From Brachynemurus nebulosus (lineage: Eukaryota; Arthropoda; Insecta; Neuroptera; Myrmeleontidae), in assembly GCA_035578155.1 (NCBI GenBank), contig JAPWDM010000001.1, positions 10,143,543 through 10,207,542 of the forward strand: 64,000 bases of DNA, written 5' to 3'. Below the pieces are notes generated by a model, which saw nothing but the letters and a program-made list of their open reading frames with translations, was not told the origin of the DNA and did no database searches. Below, piece by piece: positions 10,341 through 22,540 of this stretch. The position numbers and the translations under genes are program-made. The first letter of the stretch is position 1. Each line of letters starts with the position of its first letter.

Positions 10341-11048
10341 CTCATCAAACTTTAGTAATTTAGGTGGTAATTCAGCTTTCAAAATAAGAGAGAGTTACAT
10401 TCTTTTACATAAACTTCATAACGTTTTTTTTTCTTTTCATAAATGTACTCTAAACTAGTGATGGGTAACGCAGCGCTTCACTAAAGTAGTTAGTTACATG
10501 TGCTATGTGCGCTTATAGTGCAGTTGAAAAAGTAATAGCGCACTTAGCGCAATTCATTTTCCTTATGGTATCAAATGAGGCAATATGTAAGATTTTTTAA
10601 AATTTATTTATAAGTATACTTGATGCAAAAACTTGGAAGATTAAAAAATAATATTTAGAATTAGAATACTAATATGGCAGTGCACGATAAAATTTTGAAA
10701 CTGTTAGTCAAACGCAAAAAAATCACTGTTATACTTTATATGTATACTCGAATTTATATAAACTGAAAATAATTCATTCAATAAGAATGCACGTAAGTTT
10801 ATGTATCAGACACGCTCGTAATATAGCTCTCTCTCACAAGATCCACTATCTAATATATTGAAAAAGGATAGTAGAAAATATAATAACTTTTATATGTGAC
10901 AAAATTTCATTTTTATATTCTTAAGGTGTGAATCATTTTCGTTTAATATAAATTTGCCTATAGTTATTGTATTTGTATGTTTGTATTGTAATATGTATGA
11001 GATATATGTACAATATACAAAAATTGCAATATGTCGGTGAAAAAGTCA
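10341..11048. other. AT-rich, one hAT-like terminus
   Basis: TAGTGATGGGTAACGCAGCG near 10457 resembles a hAT end, but I find no partner end. The rest is unrecognised. Confidence 0.35.
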
Positions 11049-11110
11049 CTGTACCCCTGTCGCAGCATCCTGCATAACATAGCGAACTTTCGACTAACAA
11101 GTTTCGAAAT
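11049..11110 (+). repeat. Family R 5' motif, truncated
   Basis: TACCCCTGTCGCAGCATCCT and GCATAACATAGCGAACTTTC, then unrelated sequence. Confidence 0.8.
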
Positions 11111-11431
11111 AGTATTAAAAATAAATTTAATAAGAAATTTCTGTTATCCATCTAATTCGGGTACCATCACAGTGTGATTGGCCGAAAAATAGTCAATTTT
11201 CGCGATTTTTTTCGGATGAATAGGATGGGGGAATGGGGATGAATCTTTTTTTACGATTAATACCACTATTTAGCAATACAAAAATATTTTTTTTATTCAT
11301 TTTTATTTATTTTTTATAATTATTATAATTTTTTGACAAAAGTGTCTTTAAAAAGGGCGAAAATCGGTGCCCACGATTGCGGCCGCAGTTTTCATACGAA
11401 AAAAAATCAAATAGATTATCAATCTGTAGGT

Positions 11432-11588
11432 AAGCCACTATGTACCTATGGGAGTTTTTTTTCTTTTCTTGAAATCTTCCTATTTTTCCACACGAAAAAC
11501 TATAAAAAATTTTGTACTTTTTATTCAAACCGCCGCCATTTTTTTAAATTTCAAGAAAAAAAAAGCTCCCATAGGTACATAGTGGCTT
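11432..11588. repeat. Hairpin element
   Basis: Arms AAGCCACTATGTACCTATGG GAG T(n) C T(n) CTTGAAAT and the inverse, about 44 bp each, around a loop of about 70 bp. Confidence 0.85.
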
Positions 11589-12256
11589 GTACTCGTAAAG
11601 TGTACATAAAATTTCATAAAGCTATGAAAGTTTCCAAATTTTTCGGAACCCTAAAAAAAGATTTTTCTTTGGAACCCTAGAAAAAATTGACTTTGAACAT
11701 ACACCATACATACAATACAATACAAACCGAAAACTATATATACGTACCTATATGAAATACTGTATTATATACTCATCTGTGACTGTATTTACAATGTAGG
11801 TATGAATATGTTACGGCCTGCGGCTAATACGCATGAAATAGAAAATACGCGTATTAACTGGATAGTACTCGTATTATACGAATGTCGTGGATAATACAGA
11901 AATACGCAAACGATTCTTCTATTAGCTAACACAAATCGGTTAGGATGCCTTGTATCTAAAACGTCTTGATTTAAATCGTTTAAATGTTTGTTTTATCAAC
12001 ATACAAAAAAATCGTAACATTTCCTACTTTTTTTTGACGTTCCCTTAAAGAAAGAAAAAAAAACATCAATTTGCAACTTTTTTCGTCTTGTTCTAAAAAT
12101 CTATCGCCCCTAGGCCATCGTCTAGGTAGGCCTAGTGGGTAAACCGGTCCTGGTGCCCTCCATTCAGATGCTTTTCTTTCCAATAATTAATGTTGATATT
12201 TTGATGCTCCTATTTGGCCTAAAAGACGGAGGAAACGTATTTTTAACACTAGGGAC
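11589..12256. other. AT-rich, nothing firm
   Basis: Reiterated AATACGC/GCGTATT words at 11825-11915. Otherwise unrecognised. Ends with AACACTAGGGAC, also found at 33315. Confidence 0.4.
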
Positions 12257-12420
12257 CAGTGTTGGGCAAGATATCGAATTCTATTATCTAAATAACAGAT
12301 AATAGATAACATCATTTAAAATATCTAGATAAAGATAACAGATAATTTAATCGTTATCTAGATAAAATTTTAGATAACAGATAATATTTACAGAAATAAT
12401 ACATAAGTCAGTCTTTCTCA
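12257..12420 (+). mobile_element. hAT-like terminus with GATAA/TTATCTAGATAA repeats
   Basis: CAGTGTTGGGCAAGATATCG followed by many AGATAACAGATAA words and CGTTATCTAGATAA. The mirror-image end (TTATCTAGATAAGCACAACACTG) is at 33236-33312. At 12435 another hAT-like start, CAGTGCTGGGCTGCG, follows. Confidence 0.55.
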
Positions 12421-12656
12421 ATCGCTGATCCGTAGACCAGTGCTGGGCTGCGAAAGTACCTCGCCGGTTTCCAGAAAGATGTGTTCACAGAATAGATGTG
12501 TTAATTACAATAAATTACAAAAATGTTAAAGAAAGGTTTTTGACGATAAAAATCACATGTTTTGGAATTTAGCTTTTTTATTTACGGCCGATAATAGCAT
12601 GTCTAACACAGTAGAGTACAACATTTTTTGTTGAAAAAAGTGTTTAAACAGTGTCG

Positions 12657-13010
12657 ATATTTTTCTGAATTACATGATCGACCAAGTGGTCGGGAAACGA
12701 CATTTTATATTATACAACCTACTATTATTTTAAGCAATGATGGGAATGACTCCAAGCTGTACAAGAATTCTATTTAAAATTTAAAATCTCTTTTAGACAT
12801 ATATCTCTAAAGCTTAAAAAGTGTATGATAGACTAGATGGTCGGAATACGACATTTCATATTACACAACTATAGATAATTCCAACTAATAGCGGAAATGA
12901 CTCCAGGCTACAAGAATTCTGTTTAAAATTAAATAATTACTTCTAAGCATTTTTCTAATTCTTAAAAAAAGTGTGAAAAGTTATCTGAATTACATGGTCG
13001 AACAAGTGAA
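12657..13010 (+). repeat. Tandem repeat, ~175-bp unit, two and a part copies
   Basis: 'TxGTCGGxAxACGACATTT(T/C)ATATTA' followed by GAATGACTCCA-GCT and AAGAATTCTxTTTAAAAT appears at 12690 and 12840. A third start, TCTGAATTACATGGTCGA, is at 12983. Confidence 0.7.
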
Positions 13011-13045
13011 TATAGGGAATTGGGGAATTTATAGTTTATTTCAGA

Positions 13046-13170
13046 TACAGTTGATCATTAAGTGATCTTATATTGGAAACAAATCAATCTTCCATTCTTT
13101 TCTAAAAACAAACTGCAAATTTAAAATGTACACAATTGCCACAGTGAAAGAGATAAAGCTAAGAATGTTG
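13046..13170 (+). repeat. Dispersed family Q, copy
   Basis: AAACAAATCAATCTTCCATT ... AAACTGCAAAT ... GAAAGAGATAAAGCTAAGA. It matches 57888-58092 and 63538-63730. Confidence 0.7.
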
Positions 13171-13312
13171 CAATGCAGTTGCCTAGGAGACGCCCGGAGA
13201 CGTCAAAAATGTTTGTCGATTCTTATCATATTTTATTTTAAGGCTTTACACAATATATAAATCTGTGTTGTCCGTGTTGCCAGTTTTCAGTTTTGTAAAA
13301 AAAATCGATTTT

Positions 13313-13437
13313 TAGTCGAATTTTTCCTTGAAAAAATTAGACTTATACAGTCTATACGACAAGAACGGCGAGAGGCGAGAGTAGGGGCGCTATACGTTTT
13401 TGGACCCGTAGAACACGAATATGTAGAAAAAATGTCA

Positions 13438-13502
<65 letters not shown>

Positions 13503-14425
13503 CCGCTACCTTTTAATATGTGTAGTGCCCCCCTATGAAAGTTAAAAGCTCAAATTAGGTAAATGGGGCTCATTGCGATGTACAACAATACTATCAAAGT
13601 GGGGTCAAATTTTGGATCCGACCCAACTTTTAAGGGGGTGGTGGGGGGCGGAAAAACAATAAAACTTTTCCAAACAAGTTGGAGATAATGTTTCGGTCAA
13701 TTATCTACAACATATCCAAAATTCAGCTTCCTAGGATGATTTGGTGGGAGCAGAGGGGGGAAAAAACGATTTTCGCTGGATCTAACACGCCCCCAGCCCC
13801 ACAGAATTAACGTAGAGGGTTGAAATTTGGTGTGTTGATAGAGTTCATACCTAGGTTGTGCTTTTTGAAGGTTTTAATATTTTACCCCCACCCCCTCATT
13901 TTTAAGCTACAATTTCATACTTTTTCGACGTTTTCGAAGTTTGTACCACTCGTACAGGTCACCCAAATAAACCTAGATGGCTGAAATTTTGTATTCGGAT
14001 TGAGTTAGTATCAAGGGGGTGTCTTTTGGGGGTCTCAATTTTTAACCCTTACCTCCACCATTTTTATACCAAAAAGAACATGATTTTTCTTGTTTTTTAA
14101 CAGTTTCGTTCGGGTCAAATAAACCCAAACGGCTGAAATTTTGTGTACAAGTTAAGCTAATGACCAGACACTTCTTTTTGGGGGTTTCAACTTTTAACCC
14201 TTACGCCCACGATTTTTACGCCAATATTTCCTTAATTTTTTTGCTTGTTTTCTAACACGCCTAGAGACTCTCTAAGGAAACCTATAGAGGGCTGAAATTT
14301 TGTACGTGTATTCAGTTGGTATCCAGCTAGTACCTTTTAGGTAGTCCACATTACTTTTCCCCCCACTTCTCCCATTTTTACATCGGAATTGAATGCTATT
14401 GTTAAATGTGTTTTAAATGCATTAT
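13313..14425 (+). mobile_element. Family S copy B, 3'-truncated
   Basis: Same order as copy A from TAGTCGAATTTTTCC, a TA array at 13443-13500, then CCCGCTACCTTTTAATATG and the 160-bp units, to ATGTGTTTTAAATGCATTA. It is cut exactly where copy C starts. Confidence 0.85.
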
Positions 14426-14548
14426 TAGTCGAATTTTCTCCGAAAAATTAGACTTATACAGTCTATACGATAAGAGCTGCGAGAGGCGAGAGTAGGGGCG
14501 CTATCCGTTTTCGGACCCGTAGAACACGAATATGTAGAAAAAAAAATG

Positions 14549-14609
<61 letters not shown>

Positions 14610-16115
14610 CCCGCCACCTTTTAATTTGTGTAGGGCCCCCCTATGGAAGTTAAGAGATGAAATTTGGTAAATGGGCCTCATTTTCGAGGCACCTCATATT
14701 ATCAAAGTGGGGTCAAATTTTGGGCAAATTTTTTTTCTGACCCGACCTTTAAGGGGGTGGTGGGGGGCGGAAAAGCAATAAAACTTTTTCAAACCGGTTT
14801 TAAATAATGTTTCGGTCAATTATCTACAACATATCCAAAATTCAGCTTCCTAGGATGATATGGTGGGAGTAGAGGGGGGAAAAACGATTTTCGCTGGATC
14901 TAACAGGCCCCCAGCCCCCCAGAATTAACGTAGAGGGTTGAAATTTGGTGTGTTGATAAAGTTCGTACCTAGGTTGTGCTTTTTGGAGGTTTTAATATTT
15001 TACCCCCACCCCCCTCATTTTTAAGCTACAATTTCATGCATTTTCGACGTTTTCGAAGTTTGTACCACTCGCACAGATCACCCGAATAAACCTAGAGGGC
15101 TGAAATTTTGTATTCAGATTGAGTTAGTATCAAGGGGGTGCCTTTTGGGGGTCTCGACATTTAACCCCTACCCCCACCATTTTTATACCCAAAAGAACAT
15201 GATTTTTCTTGTTTTTTAACAGTTTCGTTCGGGTCAAAATCTCCCCAAATAAACCTAGAGGGCTGAAATTTGGTGTACAGGTTAAGCTAATAGCCAGACA
15301 CTGTTTTTTGGAGGTTTCAACTTTTAACCCTTACCCCCACGATTTTGACGCCAATATTTCCTTAATTTTTTTGCTTGTTTTCTAACACGTCTAGAGACTC
15401 CATAAGGAAACCTAGAGGGCTGAAATTTTGTACGTGTATTCAGTTAGTATCCAGCTAGTACCTTGTAGGGAGTCCGCTTCACTTTTCCCCCCACTTCTCC
15501 CATTTTTACATCGGAATTGAATGCTATTGTTAAATGTGTTTTAAAAGCATTATGTTTATTCTAAATACAAGTAGGCGAATAGTAATTTTAAAAAATTTAA
15601 AAGAAAGTGAACTTACTTTTATGACAAATGAAATACATACATATTAAGTAATTTAAAAATGTTATTAAAGTCACTGTTTATTTATAAATTAGGAATTTTG
15701 GATTTTTAGTATTTATAAAATAGAAATTTTGGATTTTTTTGGAAAGAAAAAATATCTTTATAAAGGCCTTCCAGTTTACTATTGAAGGTCCTTTTTTAAT
15801 ATTTAAAACTAAAACATAAAGGCAATTAGCGGATAAACATGGGCAGGAATGTCCTCGTACGAATTGTGTTGGCTTTTTTTCTGCTACCTGTTTTCGGCAC
15901 AAAATTGAAATTTACTGAGATACAGCCCTTAAATACTTAAAACCTTTTTTTAAAGCCTCGATCAGCCGAACACTCATCACCAGTTTTGAAACCAACAAAA
16001 TGACAATTCGGTTGTAGACTTTCAATCACATTTCGCTTGTAGACATTCAATACCGAAGATGAAGGGGAAAATTCGACTACCGTGATGGGGCCCCGCTGCT
16101 CACGGCGTTTTTTTT
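14426..16115 (+). mobile_element. Family S copy C, full length
   Basis: From TAGTCGAATTTTCTCCG to GCTCACGGCGTTTTTTTT. TA array at 14553-14606. It carries the empty version of the site used by the 7457 insertion (TA at about 15913). Confidence 0.88.
15839..15940 (+). CDS. Small signal-peptide-like frame of family S, copy C
   Basis: A 33-codon frame beginning MGRNVLVRIVLAFFLLPVFG and ending TEIQPLNT. A basic start followed by a hydrophobic core looks like a secretion signal. Copies at 7381 (interrupted) and 16397 keep the frame but differ mostly at amino-acid-changing positions, so selection on a protein is not shown. It may be the first exon of a captured host gene or chance. Function unknown. 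Confidence 0.25.
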   Translation: MGRNVLVRIVLAFFLLPVFGTKLKFTEIQPLNT

Positions 16116-16673
16116 ATTCTAAATACAAGTAGCCGAATAGTAATTTTAAAAAATTTAAAAAAAAGTGAATTTACTTTTGTAACAAATGAAATACATACAT
16201 ATTAAGTAATTTAAAAATGTTATTAAAGTCACTGTTTATTTGTAAATTAGGAATTTTGGATTTTTATTATTTATAAAATAGAAATTTTGGATTTTTTTGG
16301 AAAGAAAAAATATCTTCATAAAAGCTTTCCAGATTACTATTTAAGTTCCATTTTTAATATTTAAAAATAAAACATAAAGGCAATTGGCAGATAAGCATGG
16401 GTAGGAATGCCCTCGTACGAATTGTGTTGGCTTTTTCCCTGTTAACTGCTATCGGCACAAAATTGAAATTTACTGAGATTCAGCCCTTAAAAACTTAAAA
16501 CCTTTTTTTAGAGCCCCAATCAACCGGACACTCATCATCAGTTTTGAAACCACCAAAATGACAAATCGCTTGTGGACTTTCAATTACATTACGCTTGTAG
16601 ACACTCAATACCGAAGATGAAAGGAAAAATTCGACTTCCGTGATGGGGCTCCGCTGCTCACGGCGTTTTTTTT
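16116..16673 (+). repeat. Family S partial copy D (3' third)
   Basis: Directly after the T(8) of copy C, sequence restarts at ATTCTAAATACAAGTAGCCG inside family S and again runs to GCTCACGGCGTTTTTTTT. It is a head-to-tail duplication of about 558 bp. TA empty site at about 16471. Confidence 0.9.
16397..16498 (+). CDS. Small signal-peptide-like frame of family S, copy D
   Basis: 33 codons, MGRNALVRIVLAFSLLTAIG to TEIQPLKT and stop. Same remarks as for 15839. Confidence 0.25.
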   Translation: MGRNALVRIVLAFSLLTAIGTKLKFTEIQPLKT

Positions 16674-17375
16674 AATACCTCTTCTTATTAAAATTAAAAA
16701 ATAAATTGTATTATTTTTAAAAATAAATGACCGTGTTAATTGTAATTTTAAAATTTATTTAACTGTATCGTTTTTCCTTCGAACTTTCTTCTTCGTTTCG
16801 TGAAATTTGGCAGCAATGACTAATTTAAAAAATATTGTTTAGATAGCGTTTGTCTCGTTTGTTCCTTTTATTTAAAAATTAAAACTTAATTGTTTGAAGC
16901 GAATCAGTGCGAATAAATTGTGCTTTTTAGTTTTCATCGATTTATTTTTCTATCTGTGGATGATATTTTCAAACTTTTAGATAACCTCTTTAGGTAGAGT
17001 CAAAAAAAAAAAAATAATAATAATAATAATAATAAATAAAATAAAATAAAATAAGAAGCAAGATAAGAGATCCTGAATAAATATAAGCATTTGCTTTTTA
17101 TTAATATTAATTTTTTTCATAAGAATTCTTACCCTAAATCGTGGTCGCAAACTAGCCTACAGGTGGACGACAACTAATTGTTTTGAACGAAAACTAGCGA
17201 AACGACCCTATTAGCATAATGGTTTCACATTTCACTTGATTATAAAATATTGTCTAGAAGGGGTGTTCCACTTAATTTTACCTATCTAAAACTACCTCAT
17301 CGTCTAAAAAAAGTTACAATTTTCTTAATATTTTCATATACCTATATTAAGTAATATGTTTGATTTTACTTTCAG
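16674..17375. other. AT-rich, with (AAT)n/(AAATA)n microsatellite
   Basis: AATAATAATAATAAT and AAATAAAATAAAATAA runs at 17010-17055. The DNA-binding N-terminal exons expected upstream of the transposase remnant are not visible here. Confidence 0.5.
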
Positions 17376-18487
17376 TTCAACCAGTAACACTAGCCAAATT
17401 GGTGGATGAATTAAAAAGTAGGGACATATTTACATTTTCGAACTGTAGTTTATGGCGTCTCTTAAAAATCATAGACTTTGAATATTCTAAAGATGACCCA
17501 AAACGTGGTTTAATGGAGTCAGAACGTGTTGCTGCTGAAAGATACCACTTCCTTACGCAGTACTTTAAATTAAAAGCAAAGGGCTATTACTTCGTTTATC
17601 TAGACGAAACCTGGATATATGCAAGAGGCTCTCAAACAAAAACATGGCATGACGAAAATATCAAAAGTCTATAGAAAAAGCCACTAGGAGAAGGCAAAAG
17701 GTTCGTTATTTGAAATTTCAATATTATAAATTAAGAAAAATGTCATAATTTTATTTTATTGCTCTATTAAAATTTATTTTTTTGTAAATATATTGTGGTA
17801 CATTGTGGTGGGAGTCATGGTTTTGTCCCCAATGCATCATTGGTACTTATCGCCACTTCAAAATCGTCAGACTACCACGACAATATAAATGCCGAAACAT
17901 TCAAGAAGTGGGTGGTAGAAAAAGTATTACCAAATTTGCCACAGAAAACCGTATTCATTATGAATAACGCTACATAACACTCGAAACTCCTGGAAAAGAG
18001 ACCAACAAAGAGCTGGAATAAACAACAAATTCAGGAATATTTGGAGCAACACAGTATTCCATATGACGTTGATATGTTAAAAATGGAGTTGGTTCATTTA
18101 GAATCAGAAAAAATTTCTACAGATCAAAAATATGAGATTGACGAAATTCTCAAAGAAAATGGACACAAAGTATTAAGGCTTCCTTCCTATTATCCTCACA
18201 TCCCATTCAACCCCATAGAAATGATATGGAATAATGCGAAGGGGTGTTATGATAAAAATATAGGAAGGGAAGGATTTGGATAAAATCAAGTCCTTAATAT
18301 GTGGCAGGAAGCCCTTAATCGAATAAGTCCCGAAGATTGGCAAGATTGTATTAAACATGCCGAAAAAGCTATATCCGAATGGTGGAATATCATAAAAAAA
18401 TACGATGATATCCAACAGCTAATCATAATTTCGGTCAGAAAATCATCCAAAGATGATCTGGACGATTCTGACAGCGATTTTGATTAA
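17376..18487 (+). pseudogene. IS630/Tc1-mariner-superfamily (DDE_3) transposase, dead
   Basis: The first piece (17376-17700, after a TTTTACTTTCAG acceptor) contains VYLDETWIYARG, the first catalytic Asp block. After a short gap the second piece (about 17785-18487) contains HCGGSHGFVPNA, then FIMNNAT where the family has MDNA, then HIPFNPIEMIW, the catalytic Glu block, and an acidic C-terminus (DDLDDSDSDFD). All parts are in one reading phase. Breaks: TAG at 17672, TAA at 17975, TAA at 18281, second catalytic Asp changed to Asn, no clear intron acceptor near 17785, and no N-terminal helix-turn-helix exon. About 84 residues separate the second acidic position from Glu. This is far longer than the usual 34-39 and closest to the long-spaced DD82E type. 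No terminal repeats found. Confidence 0.8.
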
Positions 18488-20400
18488 TTATACTGGTTAT
18501 TGCAAACAATGGTAATGTCAAATGCACAGAATCAAACCTTATCATAAATGAAAAAAATATTTCTTTGAAATGAACACCTGGCTAGTACTTTAAATACTTC
18601 TCTAGTTTACTTAAAATTTCAATTACAATACAATTATATATTTTAAAAATATTTGTTCGAAATCTGTACTCTAAAGTACTTTTGTAGATCGTTACATAAT
18701 TAATTAAAAATAAAAAACTTTTAAATCAAATTTTACTGTAATCATAAACGCAATCTGTTAAATTTTGAATAATGTAATGCAATAAAACCTATAAATGCGT
18801 CAAATTTAAAATAACGAACTCACATGGAGCAAATTTAAAATGGTACACATGCGCAATTTTTTTAAATAACTTTTTAATTAATTATGCTTTATCAGTCGAT
18901 TCTACGAACATTTTACCGTTCTATTTAGACACTATAAACGATAATCTTTCTGTTGTTACAAAAAAAAAGTTACATTCACGATTGCTTCCGGCTAACTTCA
19001 GTACAAAATTTTGACTGTTAATTACAAATAAACTAAAGGGCTACAAACGAAAATAAATATACTACAAACATTTACAAACGGCCTACAATCGATTGAAGTT
19101 ATTAAATTTTGACTACAAAAAAACTTCCGGCCAGCGTCATGATGCCATAATATTTGTGCCACGAACGAAATTTAGAAGGTCAGCATCATAACTTAATTGA
19201 GTAAGTAATAGCTATTTCAAAATACTTTTCAGTAGAAAATTATAGCTTTGTTCCTTAATTATGTTAAAATTTTATTCTAATTGCTCAATTAAAATTTTAA
19301 ATTATATAATTAAGTATTTTTATTTACTGCTAAATTCTGTATGCTGCTAAATTACTGTATGTTGTGTCGTGCCAAGGAGTGTAATAGAAATGTGTTTTAA
19401 ATTGTCGGGCGGTTAAAACAAAGCACTAAAAAGGACTGATTTTGATCAATATTTAAAATTATCAAATTCAAAAATAACATGGGTCAAAATTATCCTCTAA
19501 AGCCATCAAGTAAGACCCAGTCTAAGCAACTTAACGAATTTTTGTAAATTTTTTCTCAGTTATTATTAGCATTTCGGTAAAGCGTCCTAGGCTTTCAGAC
19601 TCAATGTAAATATTCGAATTGATATTTATTAAATTTTACCAGATACTAATATGAATTTCAAAAAAATAAAAATGTAGGTCCGTTTAAAATTGTACAATAG
19701 AATTCTGGGAACAAAAAGCGTCCAAGATAATCGGTTAGAGGCATCTTGACCAAGTTCTATTCACTTACTCAATACTATTGTAATCAGACGAAAATGAACG
19801 CGAAGTCAAAAGATTTCAAATTTTGAAAATTGTACATGCTATTGGTAAGTTATTAACTTATTATATAAGCTATTGTATATACTGGTAAGTTGATATTTTA
19901 CATTTTTGATTTGCATGAAACGCATGTTAGCCCAATTAAAAATATTTATTATGTAAAATTTTAAAATATTCTTGCTTTTATTCCCTTTCAACCTGACATC
20001 GAAAAGCCTCTAATAATTTTAACCAGAATAATTTAAAAATGATAGTAATTCTGGTGTATAGTTTTGATTCATAGAAATATTGTTTTTCCTTTAATTTCCT
20101 TTAATTTGGTAACACAATTCTAATTTCCATGTATAATTATTAATGATTAATAAAAATATGTTTTTTCGCCCATTTTCCTTTGATTCTATAATTTAATACA
20201 TACTCATCATGTAAATAATTTAATAGATTTTGTATTTATTTAAAATACAGTAATAATTAATAAAAAAAAAATTTGTTTTAATTAATTCCTCATAAAACTT
20301 TTCCATTTTAGCAGGTTTTACATTATTTTATCAGGAAAACATATGTAATAAATATAAATCTAAAGAAATAAATTTTATCTTAAATTAGTTTTTATAAATA
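18488..20400. other. AT-rich intergenic, nothing recognised
   Basis: Almost 2 kb of A/T-rich sequence without frames, palindromes or tandem units that I can support. Confidence 0.5.
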
Positions 20401-20456
20401 ACTAGCATTTACCCGCGACTTCGCCCGCGTTGGAATAGAAGGACTAAGCTGGTTTT
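20401..20456 (+). repeat. Start of an insect-wide dispersed repeat (ACTAGC...CCCGCG)
   Basis: ACTAGCATTTACCCGCGACT and TCGCCCGCGTTGGAATAGAA: a terminus known from many insect genomes. A second, more decayed start (ACTAGCTTTTACCCGCACTT) is at 46778. The matching 3' type (AACAAACAAACAAA ... TTTCGCATTTATAA) occurs at 24165-24215, so 20401-24215 may be one expanded element. Confidence 0.6.
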
Positions 20457-20619
20457 AGCACACTCTACGTCGTCAAAAGTATGGAAACATTTTAACCCAA
20501 GGGATGCCCATACTTTTGACATGGCAATGTACCAAAACATTAAATACAGTACCGCGTCAAAAGCGTGGACAGACATTGAGTCAAGGTGTGCCCATACTTG
20601 TGACGGCGTAGTGTGTGCT
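20457..20619. mobile_element. 163-bp MITE
   Basis: Ends AGCACACTCTACGTCGTCA and AAAGTATGG, mirrored by CCATACTTGTGACGGCGTAG and TGTGTGCT. The interior also contains an inner duplicated CCCATACTTxTGACxxxG block. The minus-strand frame across it is not a gene. Confidence 0.75.
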
Positions 20620-20680
20620 GGAACCCGCTCAGCCCTTCCATTCGTGGCTTTTGAAATTATGACATCTAATTCAAAAGTAT

Positions 20681-20722
20681 AATACCCCTGTCGCAGCATC
20701 TGCATAACATAGCGAATTTCCA
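20681..20722 (+). repeat. Family R 5' motif, truncated
   Basis: AATACCCCTGTCGCAGCATC and TGCATAACATAGCGAATTTC, then a different sequence (CAGTGGCGGATCTCATC) that looks like another hAT-type end. Confidence 0.75.
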
Positions 20723-20744
20723 AATCTTGGGCAGTGGCGGATCT

Positions 20745-21024
20745 CATCTAAGACCTGTACCTATTTAAAATAGTTTAGCTTTCTAAGAGTAAAAGAATTT
20801 TTAAAATCAGTTGGGTAATTAGTTTTGGTATTTTTGGGGACCCAAGAACCCGAACGAATTTTGTGCAGCATAGTTGTATCCATCTAAAATAATTTAGTTC
20901 TCTAGCAGTGAGAAACTTTTTAGCATCGATTCGAGAGCTTATTACTGGCGTTTTCGGATCTGCAAGATCCCGGTGGACCTCATTAAAAAATCAGCTCGAC
21001 CGTATATTCTAGGCGGACTTTATG

Positions 21025-21096
<72 letters not shown>

Positions 21097-22540
21097 AACC
21101 CGTTGTGTAAAAAGGTTTCAAAATCGGTCAGTTATTTTATTTTTGACACTTTTAGGTCCTACTGACACTTCAGACCTTACATAACGTAATCTATATGTAT
21201 CTAAAATAGCTTAGCTCCCCAACAGTGAAAAAATGTTCAAAATCGGTCGGTTAGTTTATTTTTGACGCTTTTGGATCCGATGGACCCTGGCAGACTTTAC
21301 ATAACGTAATCTATATTTATCTAAAATAGTTTAGCTCTGTAACAGTGAAAAAATTTTCAAAATCGGTCGGTTAGTTTATTTTTACCAGTTTTGGGTCCCA
21401 TGGACCCTGGCGGACCCTAAATAACGTAATGTATGTCTATCTAAAATAGTTAGTTCCCCAACAGTGAAAAAATTTTCAAAATCGGTCGGTTAGTTTATTT
21501 TTGACACTTTTGGATCCCATGGACCCTGGCAGACCTTACATAACGTACTCTATATTTATCTAAAATAGTTTAGCTCTGTAACAGTGAAAAAATTTTCAAA
21601 ATCGGTCGGTTAGTTTATTTTTGACACTTTTGGATCCCATGGACCCTGGCAGACCTTACATAACGTAATCTATATTTATCTAAAATAGTTTAGCTCTGTA
21701 ACAGTGAAAAAATTTTCAAAATTCGTCAGTTAGTTTATTTTTGACACTTTTGGGTTCTATGGACCTTGGTGGACCTTACATAACGTAATTTATATTTATC
21801 TAAAATAGTTTAGCTCTGTAACAGTGAAAAAAATTTCAAAATCGGTCAGTTAGTTTATTTTTGACACTTCTGGATCCTATGGACTCTGGCAGATCTTACA
21901 TAACGGAATTTATATTTATCTAAAACAGTTTAGCTCTGTAACAGTGAAAAAATTTTCAAAATCGATCAGGCAGTTTATTTTTGACACTTTTGGGTCCTAT
22001 GGACCCAGGCGGACCTTACATAACGTAATCGATATTTATCTAAAATAGTTTAGCTCTGTAACAGTGAAAAAATTTTCAAAATCGGTCAGTTAGTTTATTT
22101 TTGACACTTTTGGGTCCTGTGGACCCTGGCGGACCTTACATAATGTATTCTAAATCTATCTAAAATAGTTTATTAGCTCTGTAACAGTGAAGAAATTTTT
22201 AAAATTGGTCGTTTAGTTTATTTTTTAAAATTATGGGATCAGTAAATCCTGGCGAAACTCATACAAGTCTAGTACTCTAACAGTAAGAAAAGGGTTCTAA
22301 GGATCTCATATAACTTATGGCAGTCCGTAAGCTTCTTGCGGACATCATTTAATTAATTAATTCAAATACTTTAACTTACTAACTGTGAAAAAATTTTTAA
22401 AATCGATTGGTTAATTAATTTCTGGCCTTTTTAGGTCCCGAAAACCTTAACCTCACATAAAATACCTTAAATCCATTTGAAATGGTTTAATTTTTTAACA
22501 TTATTAATTATTAGTGAAAAAATTTTCAAAATCGATTCAA
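20745..22540 (+). repeat. 120-bp minisatellite
   Basis: Unit: ACATAACGTAATCTATATTT, ATCTAAAATAGTTTAGCTCT, GTAACAGTGAAAAAATTTTC, AAAATCGGTCGGTTAGTTTA, TTTTTGACACTTTTGGGTCC, xATGGACCCTGGCGGACCTT. From about 21181 to 22140 the period is almost exactly 120 bp for eight units. Units on both sides (20745-21180 and 22140-22540) are far more diverged and vary in length. A TA array (21027-21092) interrupts the left part. Confidence 0.95.

Noticed and set aside
20409..20747. A 112-codon minus-strand frame
   Set aside because: It spans the repeat terminus, a 163-bp MITE and a family R fragment; a composite of repeats.
21181..22140. Regularly spaced repeats resembling a CRISPR array
   Set aside because: Units are contiguous 120-bp tandem repeats without unique spacers, in a eukaryotic setting.
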